The position numbers and the translations under genes are program-made. DNA of 64,000 nt from Lepidonotus clava. Taxonomy: Eukaryota; Annelida; Polychaeta; Phyllodocida; Polynoidae. The DNA is taken from the NCBI GenBank assembly GCA_936440205.1, contig OW387140.1:21015659-21079658 (forward strand), written 5' to 3'. Positions 1 through 9,214 of the stretch are shown one piece after another (position 1 is the stretch's first letter; each line of letters starts with the position of its first letter). The notes under the pieces are model-generated. The model saw only the letters and a list, made by a program, of their open reading frames with translations. It had not been told where the DNA came from and did not search any database.

Positions 1-199
1 GTTTAGATCATCAGAAAAAGTTTAGCTATTGATATATGTTATGTAGAATAATCATTATATTCTCCATAACTCATTATCATACATATAAAAAATTCTATAT
101 GTTGTTTGCAAAATTTAAAGAGAGGGTCCAGTGAAATTTTAATTTTGCAAAATTCTCATTTTATACTGTAAATATGATGTTTAAATATGAGTACAAAAC

Positions 200-535
200 A
201 ATTCACCCTACCATGGATAGCTCATTTATAGTATCTTATGCACCTGCAGGCTAATTTTGACTAATTTTGTCGACAAATCCCCTTGAAAAACTGTAGAAAA
301 TTAGTGTATTATTCTGATATTTCCATCTATAATGAATGAATTTTTAAACAACTTGGTAAATATGTAATGTATATGGATACAAATTTGAAAAATAAGTATC
401 TCTAGCTTTTCTTCATGTCAAACTAGAAATAATGACATGATTAATGAAAATTCCTATGCAAAAGCCTTATAGTTTGTCGACATATTACCCATTATGCACC
501 CTGATAAAGATTAACCTGCAGTGGTAGGGTGAATT
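200..535. repeat. MITE-like element with 14-bp terminal inverted repeats
   Basis: The ends AATTCACCCTACCA (200-213) and TGGTAGGGTGAATT (522-535) are perfect inverted repeats around about 310 bp of AT-rich non-coding DNA. A CCTGCAG word also recurs near both ends. I could not define a clear target-site duplication, so the superfamily is open. Confidence 0.5.
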
Positions 536-623
536 CTATAACTATGCATTGATATCTTGCATAGAAAACATGGTCTAAATATCAGATGACACATTGAGTC
601 CCCTGCACACCTGACAAAGGATG

Positions 624-844
624 TCTGTGTGTGACGTCACAGAAAATGGCAGTTATATTCAAATTTCTAATTTCTAAATTCCATAAAATCTATATTTTTT
701 CACATTTCCTTTTATAAATCATGTAATTTTGTGGTTTTAATCTGTTCTAGACTTATAAAGAACATTTAAAAAATCTCTTATTGCAATTTTTTCAGTTTTA
801 TTCAAAGAAATTTTAACTGTTCTGTTTGTGATGTCACACACAGA
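624..844. repeat. Short element with near-perfect 18-bp inverted ends
   Basis: TCTGTGTGTGACGTCACA at 624-641 is matched in inverted form at 827-844 with one difference. The ends contain TGACGTCA, which also resembles a CRE site. The roughly 185-bp interior is AT-rich and non-coding. This is probably a non-autonomous DNA transposon, with no clear target duplication. Confidence 0.45.
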
Positions 845-935
845 TGAATGCACTGTGCAAGGTGCTCCAGCTGCTTGCACAAATCAGGCTGTAAGATCTA
901 AAGAAGTCTACAGAATCTATTAGATACTAGAAAGT

Positions 936-1006
936 AACTATTTATGTCTATAGGTATAGACATATTAGACTATTAGAAACTATTTATGTCTATAGGTATA
1001 GACATA
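936..1006. repeat. 29-bp direct repeat with internal palindrome
   Basis: The same 29-bp sequence occurs at 936-964 and 978-1006, 13 bp apart. Each copy carries the palindrome TATGTCTATAGGTATAGACA plus TA. This is a local duplication of a hairpin-forming sequence with no evident function. Confidence 0.6.
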
Positions 1007-1821
1007 AAATTTGGCAAGAACACTCTTTGGACAGTACGGGACATGATTATGTGTTGGTTCACAGTCACTGGCTCCTCCCTTTAAAGACTAGATAGACCTA
1101 CATAGAAAGTGGGAAAAACGCATAATGATGGGCATTTTCATTTAAATGACAGCTTGATTTATTCGCCAAGATGAAAGACAATAAAAAGTTTATTATCGAC
1201 TAGATCTATTGGGTTTATATATTTGTAGGGAAATGTATCTTACAAATAGATCTATAGATCTATGGAAGATTGCTATGAAAAAGCTTGCAAGTTTTTTTTT
1301 CTTGAAAAAAATATTTGAAAACTTCAGAAAAATGTGCGAACACTGGCAAAGTTTAGATTTTTTTTTTGTCATTTGTTTTCACGCAATTGAGGGTCTAATT
1401 TCTATAGAACTAGATCTAGGTCTAATAATAAAAATTGGATTTCTGATATGAATAGGGGCCTATGACGGCATATCACCTTGAAATCAAATATAGATCTAGA
1501 TTATGATATTTCCCAGTGGACAAAACTGGTTGTATTGACGTCATCCTGACGTTGAAGTATGACGTTGTTTTTACGTTGTGACGTTGATTTTAGGTTGAAT
1601 TAACGTTGGATTTGCAAAGTTTTCTGACGTTGTATTTTGGTTGAAATCCTGACATCCTCTAATTTTAGTCACAGACTGAAGAAAAACATTTCTATGTTAC
1701 CTTTATGCCTTTTTGACTTCAAATATCAGAAATAAAACCTTTTTCTAATGGACCTCATGCCTTATTTTGCATAAATGTTGTAATTTTCAACGTTGAACCA
1801 ACGTCAGTATTTCAACCAGAA

Positions 1822-1928
1822 TGTAAAGTAGTCGCGGGAAGTCGGGTTGCGTGACAAGTCGTTTATATATCAACAATCGGTACTGCCGTCGAGCGGCGGA
1901 TGTCGTAAAAGCCGTAAAACTCGTTACA
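1822..1928 (-). repeat. 3' LTR (107 bp) of the Ty3-type element
   Basis: On the element's strand it begins TGTAACGAG and ends CTTTACA, the usual TG...CA ends. It matches the copy at 6591-6697 over its full length by eye. The adjacent inner sequence is purine-rich, as expected of a polypurine tract, which marks this as the 3' LTR. Confidence 0.9.
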
Positions 1929-2230
1929 TCTCCCTTTTTATCTTTTTTGAGGATAAATCTACCACATACATGTGAACAACGACATGACATGTAAATAAAT
2001 GTCTTTTCAATAAAGAAATGTCTTTTCTTCTAGTCTTCTTATAGGCCAATGTCTTTGGGTTGACTGTACTATTTTAAAGTACTTATACTTATGAGATATA
2101 TTTTAGATCTTAGTTATGTTATCAGTATTTCAAAAGTCTTTTCTCACAAGCTGAAATGAAGACATGATTAGACATGTTTAAGCACACAGACTATGCAATC
2201 AAATGTCACCAGATTTTCTGGGCCAACTTC

Positions 2231-4997
2231 TTAAAGATCCAGCTTCTTGGGTGGCCTGCTCACTCGGCCACTTTTAGTGCGGATTGGGTCACTACCACTC
2301 GGTGTAGGGGTATGGGTAGGGACACGGGGCATAGCCTTAGGGGTTTTCGGTGGGGTTGGTGCAGCTGACTGAGTGACTGCACTGGGGGCAACCACTGACT
2401 GAGTGACTGCGCTAGGGGCAACCACTGGCGGTTTCACAGCAGGTGCCTTTTCCTTGACTGGCACACTGGGTGGTGGTACATTGGGGGGTACCACTGGTAC
2501 GCTGCGTTCGATCCTAGGCGCTGGGGGCGGTACCACATTTCCTTGATGAGTGGACAGCCGCAGATGTTTCCTGTTGCGGTGGTATTTTCTACCTGCGTAC
2601 TCCACGACATAGGAGCGTGCGTTGTCATGGTGACTGACGACGGTGGCAGGTAACCACTGCTTCGTACCCGGGAGAGGGGTCATACGGACCGGGTAAGTCC
2701 TTCGCGTGCTTGGCGTCGTAGTACACTTTCTGCTTGGACTTGTTCTGATCCAACGCCTTCCTCACCTCCTGTAGGTTGTAAGGCCTCGGCTCTAGTAGAC
2801 CTTTCGCGATCGGCAGGCTGTTCCTCGGTCGTCTGCCCATGCTTAACTGCGCTGGAGATAGGCCGCAGCTCTCTAGGGGTGTGGTCCTATAATCTAATAA
2901 GGCCATGTGCTTCTCCTCCGATTTGGTCCATTATCGTTTCACCGTTTGGACCGCCCTTTCAGCTTCTCCGTTAGACTGTGGGAAGCCGGGTGATGACGTC
3001 ACGTGCATAATGTTGAATTTCGCACAGAAATCCTGAAACTCACGCGAGGAGTACTGGGGCCCGTTGTCGGATCGTATCACTTCGGGTAGCCCGTGCACGG
3101 CGAACTGGCGTTTCAGCGCGTCAATCGTAGAGGCGCTGGACATATCCTGCAATTTGTCAACTTCGATGAATTTCGACATGTAGTCCACGGTGAGTAGATA
3201 GTTCACACCGTGCCACTCAAAGATGTCACTGGCGATCTCCTGCCAGGGTCGTTCAGGGGTAGGGGTTGGACGAAGCGTCTCCGCAGGTTGCTTGCTCTGG
3301 TACGTGTTACACAGTACACAGTCGCTGATCATGTCCTGGATTTGCTGACCCATTCCTGGCCAATACTGCGCTTCGCGTGTCCTCTGCTTACATTTGTTGA
3401 CTCCCATGTGCGTCTCGTGGAATTGTCTCAGCATTTCGGGTCTCAGGCTCGGTGGTACAACGATTCGCATACCTTTGTAGATAATGCCGTCGGAGACTGA
3501 GAGCTCATCCCTGTTCGTCCAATACTGCCGGACGCTGTGTGGCACTTGGTCCTTGGTGTCTGGCCAACCCTTCGTGATGATCTGGTAGAGTTGGTACAGC
3601 TCGTTCACGGTCGCCTCTTGGAAGCCGCGATATCTAGTCGGGGTGACTGCGATGTAGTTTACCATGTTCACACTCACAGGCTTGATGTCTGGCTCCGTGT
3701 CTGGCAGGTTTGCCCGACTCAGAGTGTCGCCCATAGGGATCTCCTTCCCTGGTTTGTAGCAGACGTTAAGGTCGTACGGCTGCAGTCGTAACATCATGGT
3801 TTGCAGCCGCATCGGTGCTGCTAGTAGGGGCTTGGTGAATATCGCCTGTAGAGGTTTGTGGTCACTTTCGATCAGCACTTCCTTCCCGAAGATGTAATGG
3901 TGAAACTTCTTGCAACAGCGGACTATCGCAAGGGTCTCCTTCTCAATCTGCGCGTAGCCGTTCTTTTCGGTCTCGGTCAGCGCTCGCGATGTGTACGCCA
4001 CCGGCCTATCGTCCTGCAGTAGAACTCCTCCCACTGCGTAGCTCGAGGCGTCGCACTGAATCCTGACGGGCTTGTTCACGTCGTAGAATGCCAGAACCGG
4101 TGCTTCACAACACAGGTCCTTGAGCTTCTGAAAGCTCTTTCGCTGGGGATCTTCCCACACGAACTCCACCTCCTTCTTGGTCAACTCACGTAGAGGACCG
4201 TCAACTTCGCTAAGGCCAGGAATAAACTTGGCAACATACTGCACAAATCCTAGAAAGCGCTGTACGTCCTCCTTTGACTCTGGCTCGGGCATTTTACGTA
4301 CTGCCCTAACTTTGTCGGGGTCAATCTTCAGTCCCTCAGAAGACACGACGTGCCCGACGTACTTCACACTGGTTTTACGTATCTGGCACTTCTCAAAGTT
4401 CAACTTGAGATTCCACTCAGTGGCCTTCCTAACTACCTTCTCCATGATCGCGTCATGGTGTTTCCTATTTCGCCCTGCGACCAGGACGTCATCCATTACA
4501 GCGCGTGCACCGTCGATGTCTTCTAACATCGTGTCCATAATCCTTTGAAAGATTTCGGGCGCTGATTTTATGCCGAACGGTAACCTCAGCCAACGGTACC
4601 GTCCTACCGGGGTGTTGAAAGTCGTCAGCAAACTTGACTCGTAGTCCAGTTCGATTTGTAGAAATCCCGATTTCGCGTCCACGACGGAGAACACCTTCGC
4701 ATCGGGCATCGACGCGACTATTTCTTCCACGGTCGGTGTCGGGTAGTGTTCCCTCTTCACGGCCTTGTTCAGGTCGCGCGGATCTAAACAGATCCTCACC
4801 TTGTCGTTCTTGACCACTACGACCATGGAGTTCACCCATCCGTCGGCTCCGTTACTTTCACGATATGACGATCGTCTTCCATTTCCTTGCGTTTCGCGAC
4901 GATTTTCTCCCCCAAGGCGTGTGGCTGTCGTCTCGGGCCATGGACAACTGGCTCTTCCGTCGGGTCCACCTTTAGCGAATAAACGCCAGGCAGACAT
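2231..4997 (-). CDS. Fossil reverse transcriptase, RNase H and integrase region of the LTR element
   Basis: Recognisable parts in order are: a reverse transcriptase (LPFGIKSAPEIFQR; catalytic box VMDD), RNase H (QCDASSYAVGG), an integrase zinc-binding HHCC region, a DDE-type core (TVDYMSKFIEV, RSDNGPQYSS) and a basic, proline-rich C-terminal tail. The order is that of Ty3/gypsy pol. The region does not lie in one continuous frame, so the copy is treated as a broken fossil. Confidence 0.75.
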
Positions 4998-6265
4998 CCT
5001 GTCGCGCTCTTCAGTTCCGGATAACTGTCTATCCCTTTGTCGATCACGTGGATCCTTTGCAGGAGGCCTAGATCCGTACAGGCAGATCCCGAGAGCAGGG
5101 GACTCTGGTCCTGTTTTGTCACGTTAAACTTGACGTCCACGATGTTGTTTTTCCATGTCACTGGAACCACCACGGTTCCCAGCAGCGGGATGGGGTGTTG
5201 TGTGTAGGAGTGGTAGACACTCTTCGTCGGTCGAATAGGGGGTTTCTCGTCCATACTATGGTACGTTTTCTCCGACATAAATGATTTCACTGCTCCTGTG
5301 TCCAGCTGAGTTTTCACTCTCAGGTCACCTATCTTGAGCGTTTCCCACCATTCGTCCCGTTCGTCACCTCTCACCTGATGCACCGTATGCACCAAATGAG
5401 CGTAGCCGCCCTCATCACTGCTACTGCTCGCGTCGTCGTCATCTTCTTCTATCGCGTGTGCCGCGCGTTTCGCCCTGTTCTTCTTGAAGTTACACTTTTT
5501 TGCGAAGTGGTCCTGCTTCTTACAGAAATTACAGGTGGCGCCTAAGGCTGGACATTTATTGTGGGTTGACTCGTAGCCGCACCTGCCGCACTCTCCTGAC
5601 GTGTCCACCTTAGCTTTAGCAGACTTCTCCGGGGCCTTCTTCTTCCATGTCGGGGGTTTCTGGTGGCTTCGTACCGCGTGAACTTTCTTGTCCTCGTCGA
5701 TGCCCACCACTCGGATACTCTCCTGTGATGTCTCGTAGTTGCGACCAATGTTGATGGCCATATCCAGCGTCAGCTCCTCCCCCTTGTCGAAGCACTTCTC
5801 CATCACAGCTGGGTGTCTGGATCGTAGGACGATGGCGTCCCTCAGCATCCGGTTCTCCAACGTGCCGTACCCGCAGTCCTTCACCAGGATACGCAGCGCG
5901 GTCACGAATTCGTCGAATCGCTCGTTTGGCTCCTGCCTACGACGATTAAAATTCACAGTGGCCCTAATTTCATTCCTTTTCGGCTTCACATAGTCTGCAT
6001 ATTTATTATAAACTCCTTCCAGGGTGTCATTCTCCGCTGGGTTGTCTCCTGCAGCCGGAGTCCACTGGAATGTGCCGTACACCTCACGGCCTTTATCACC
6101 TATGAATGTCATTAAATAGTTCACTTTCTCCACTTCAGTCTTCCCTGCCAAGGGTCCTTTGAAGGTAAACTGGCAATGTTGCTTAAACCTGGCCCACTCC
6201 CTGTCCAAATCAGTGGCCTGCCAATTCATGGATGGCACATTCTGCCTGCCTAATCCCTCTGCCAT
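4832..6265 (-). CDS. Fossil gag-protease region of the LTR element
   Basis: This open stretch encodes a gag-like capsid region, then two CCHC zinc knuckles (CGRCG... and CNFCKKQDH...), a serine/acidic linker, and an aspartic protease with LDTGA. It belongs to the element at 1822-6697 and is not a host gene. Gag would package the element RNA and the protease would cut the polyprotein. Confidence 0.75.
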   Translation of the reverse strand: MAEGLGRQNVPSMNWQATDLDREWARFKQHCQFTFKGPLAGKTEVEKVNYLMTFIGDKGREVYGTFQWTPAAGDNPAENDTLEGVYNKYADYVKPKRNEIRATVNFNRRRQEPNERFDEFVTALRILVKDCGYGTLENRMLRDAIVLRSRHPAVMEKCFDKGEELTLDMAINIGRNYETSQESIRVVGIDEDKKVHAVRSHQKPPTWKKKAPEKSAKAKVDTSGECGRCGYESTHNKCPALGATCNFCKKQDHFAKKCNFKKNRAKRAAHAIEEDDDDASSSSDEGGYAHLVHTVHQVRGDERDEWWETLKIGDLRVKTQLDTGAVKSFMSEKTYHSMDEKPPIRPTKSVYHSYTQHPIPLLGTVVVPVTWKNNIVDVKFNVTKQDQSPLLSGSACTDLGLLQRIHVIDKGIDSYPELKSATGCLPGVYSLKVDPTEEPVVHGPRRQPHALGEKIVAKRKEMEDDRHIVKVTEPTDG

Positions 6266-6590
6266 GATGCACTTTTCACACAGAACTAGTCATAAAATTC
6301 ACACTTGAACTCCACTGTCACTTGACTAACTAGTAAGGCACACCCACACACACAAAAGTCACTGCCAGAATCAGGATAGGCTTTACACACAGTTCAAAAT
6401 GGCTGGCACATGTCAGGGCTCAGATTCACAGCACTTCACTTCAACTTTTCACAGGTTTTTTGGACTTGACACAACTTCAGACCTACATCCCTTTTATCTC
6501 AAGGGTTTATATTTTCAGCAAAACACAGGTTCATACCCTTGTGAGTCCTTTTTCCTTCCTTTCTGGAGGTATTTCCACTTCTGATCACCA

Positions 6591-6697
6591 TGTAAAGTAG
6601 TCGCGGGAAGTCGGGTTGCGTGACAAGTCGTTTATATATCAACAATCGGTACTGCCGTCGAGCGGCGGATGTCGTAAAAGCCGTAAAACTCGTTACA
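6591..6697 (-). repeat. 5' LTR (107 bp) of the Ty3-type element
   Basis: This is the identical partner of 1822-1928, followed outside by the CAGAA target duplication. A TATATAA-like word inside it could act as a promoter. At 107 bp it is short for the group, but short LTRs are known in Mag-type elements. Confidence 0.9.
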
Positions 6698-6812
6698 CAG
6701 AATACAACCATGGTTGAATTTAGGTTGTATTTTGGTTATCTGACGTCATGACCAATATCAACGTAATATCAACCTTGGAACAACGTTGAAATTAGGTTGT
6801 GTGCCCACTGGG

Positions 6813-7295
6813 TTTGAACATTAAGATTCCTTTTTTTTTTTTTAATTGAATTTTAAGAAATCACACATTTATTCCTAATTGAAAAAATATGATTTTATAA
6901 GGATCCAGCCCATTTTCATTTCAATAGAGATAGATCTATCTCTACATGTTTTTGCTACTAGAATAATCTTAGATAGACTATTTGCAAATCACCATAAAAA
7001 AAAAAAACCTCGTTTTTATTTGAACATAACATCTCAGAGGAAAATAGATCTACCGGATTTAAGATGATTTGAGAAAAAAATATTCTTTTCCATTTATGAT
7101 CAGATGATTATCAACTTTATTTTTTTCATTAATATTAGAACTATATACCATCACTAGACTAGATCTAGACATCATCCATTGTAAACATTCAATTCATTGA
7201 TTATCAAATGTAGGCCTATTATAGCTATTAATTGATATTGTTCATGTAGACTATTTTATTCATTTTATTTATTCTCTTTTCATTAATTTCATTTA
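6813..7295. other. Gene-free AT-rich stretch
   Basis: This is AT-rich DNA with a poly-T run near 6831 and a poly-A run near 6996. I see no exon, inverted-repeat element or RNA gene in it. Confidence 0.6.
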
Positions 7296-8405
7296 GAGTA
7301 GAGGAGCCAGTTTCCGCGCATCTCTAGTTTCCGCGCATTTTACGCATTTTATGGACGCATTTTTTCTACATGTATCAAATATGCTACTTTTTAGATGCCA
7401 GACCTGAAATAATGTTGTTATGCAATGAATTTATCATTTTTAATGATGTTTCATATAGATTTATGTATTCTAAGGCCAAAAATATGTTTCAATGTCTTTA
7501 TTATTAAGGAAAATGTCGGGATCCTTAAAAAGTTCATATTTTTGAAATAAGGATCATAAGATCATTTTCTTCAGGAAAAAATATACTTTTCCTTAAAAAA
7601 ATATCATAGATATTAATTTAAAGTGATATACGATTATTCTGATGTCATAAACATAAAATGTCTTGCCTAATATAGAAAATAGGCCCCTGCGCGGAAACTA
7701 ATGACAATAAATTAGACAGTCTCTAGTTTCCGCGCATTTTTCAGGTATTTTTCCGAATTTTCTGAATTTTCCAACTATTTTTTCAGGAAAAAACATGGAT
7801 TTTTTTTTCAAACATGCTTGGATATTATTTTGAAGACACTTCCCTAAAATAATATCAACCAAATCTTCATTGCAAATTGTTTTTATGTCTTTTACTTAGG
7901 CGAATTAATCCTTTTATCATTTATTGAAAATGCACAAAATATGCATATTTCTGTCCTTTTTTCGTAAATCTGTTGTTTAGATTTTGCAAAACAACATAGC
8001 ATTTCTAGTATGCAAAATCGCAAATCAGTAGGAGGTCAAAAATATTTTGTATAACAGAAATCAAAAGATAATCTTTTTCTCATGCTCCTTGTATGATATT
8101 TTCTTCCTATTGCGAATTTTACTCATTTACACCTCAAATATGCATAAATGCGCGGAAACTGACACCAAAATGCGCGGAAATAGGCTCCAGGTGCGCGGAA
8201 ACTGAAGAATTAACATGTGAAAGTAAAACCTCAAGATATTACAAAAATATTTTCAAACTTTATTTTTTTTAATTATGATTATGTTCATAGACGTCATTCC
8301 CCTGCACATAGAAGAAAAAATATTAAATTGATTATTTTTTTCTTTAAATATTTTGTTAAAACTTAATTTCTTGCTCTTAATGCGCGGAAACTGGCTCCTC
8401 TACTC
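7296..8405. mobile_element. Mariner-like MITE with reiterated GTTTCCGCGCA motifs
   Basis: Perfect terminal inverted repeats of at least 26 bp, starting GAGTAGAGGAGCCAGTTTCC, end this 1.1-kb AT-rich element. It is flanked by TA on both sides (7294-7295, 8406-8407), as Tc1/mariner insertions are. There is no transposase frame, so it is non-autonomous. The 11-bp word GTTTCCGCGCA or a one-base variant occurs about eight times, near 7309, 7328, 7687, 7726, 8152, 8171, 8191 and 8380, and facing inward from both ends. Such GC-rich words stand out in the AT-rich interior and may be repeated transposase-binding sites. Confidence 0.8.
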
Positions 8406-9214
8406 TACAGGAAAACATTCAATTCCCTGCATGAGACCAAGGATCGACATAGCTACTAATAAAACATCTTTGCTGAGACCATTAATTGGTATTTGAGGTC
8501 TCACGGAACTAAATGTGGCCCCATCTGTAGTGTCATATACCTTTCTGTCCCGAGGTGAAGGGGATGCCAGTCTCTGAGTGGCTGATAATGGGATAAGGTA
8601 CCGGTAATGCAGAATTAGAATTCACATGATACCCCCTACTATTTCTGAGTTATTTAATTAAAAAAGATCCATGATATGGGGTGTTTGGTAAATGTCAGTG
8701 GGGTTTTAAAATGGGCTCTGTGCTCCATGAATTTGGTCACTGCAAAACTGCTAAAATGAGGGTAGGTCAACATCTGGGACTGTTGCGAAAAATTTTCACA
8801 GTCAACCTACCCTCAAATTTTGATATTTTGTCTCCCAAAGAGGTCTCAATAGGTTACTGAGTGACTTTGAGGTGTTGCAATGTTTGGGATATTTTTTTTT
8901 TCAAGATATGCTATATTAAACTATACAGGAAAACATTTGGTTCCGTGAGACCTTGGGACAAGCTTCCGCTATTCAACAGATGGCGCCACATTTAGTTACC
9001 TAAGACCACTACAAGGGGGCGCCACATTTTGTTGGATGATATTTTACATTTTGTGTTGTGAGACCTGAAGGTCAAGGCCACACGGAAGTGCGCAAAGCAA
9101 TGCGCAGTGAAGCTTTTACCGCCTTATACACATTGAATGGAGAAGAGACTGAACGGAGAAGCATCGATATCTACCCTGATTCTGGCGACAAAATAAGAAG
9201 TAGAAAGCCCAGTC
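8406..9214 (+). other. 5' flank of TRPC4AP
   Basis: There are no coding exons. A 36-bp sequence beginning near 8403 (TACAGGAAAACATT, then a GAGACC word) recurs in diverged form near 8924. The last 150 bp before the start codon is less AT-rich and holds the candidate promoter words listed separately. Transcription start and 5' UTR length cannot be read from sequence alone. Confidence 0.5.
9066..9106 (+). promoter_or_regulatory. Candidate TRPC4AP promoter elements
   Basis: About 110-150 bp upstream of the ATG lie AGGTCA inside GAAGGTCAAGG (a nuclear-receptor half-site), CGGAAGTG (9083-9090, ETS-like), and two TGCGCA words (9089-9094 and 9101-9106, NRF1 half-sites). This mix is typical of TATA-less housekeeping promoters. 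These are sequence matches only. Confidence 0.35.

Larger units (their letters stand above)
1..1511. other. AT-rich gene-free flank
   Basis: I see no coding exon in this stretch. It is AT-rich, with many AGATCTA-type words, two short inverted-repeat elements (listed separately) and a 29-bp direct repeat. The open frames here are short, low-complexity and unlike any family I know. Confidence 0.6.
1822..6697 (-). mobile_element. Ty3/gypsy-type LTR retrotransposon (Mag-like), fossil
   Basis: This 4.9-kb element is bounded by two 107-bp LTRs and a 5-bp target duplication CAGAA (1817-1821 and 6698-6702). Reading on the minus strand, the parts are: LTR, putative primer-binding site beside 6590, gag with two zinc knuckles, protease with an LDTGA box, reverse transcriptase, RNase H, integrase, and a purine-rich tract (about 1929-1940) next to the 3' LTR. 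The protease, RT and IN order is Ty3-type, and the paired knuckles and short LTRs suggest the Mag lineage. The LTRs are identical by eye, so insertion is recent. Structure is complete end to end, but the coding region lies in about three frames. That implies about two breaks, of which one could be the frameshift this family often uses. Confidence 0.9.
1512..6812. mobile_element. CCCAGTGG-ended MITE-like element split by a later LTR-element insertion
   Basis: The left end CCCAGTGGACA (1512) and the right end TGCCCACTGGG (to 6812) are imperfect terminal inverted repeats. The original element is about 425 bp (1512-1821 plus 6698-6812). It is packed with ACGTTG, AACGTT and TGACGTCA words in both orientations, perhaps binding sites for a transposase. 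The two halves are separated by the LTR element at 1822-6697, so this element is older. Flanking TTT on both sides may be a 3-bp target duplication. The superfamily is not settled. Confidence 0.6.

Noticed and set aside
3210-5127. Plus-strand open frames of 84-123 codons across the LTR element
   Set aside because: These are antisense shadows of the minus-strand gag and pol regions.
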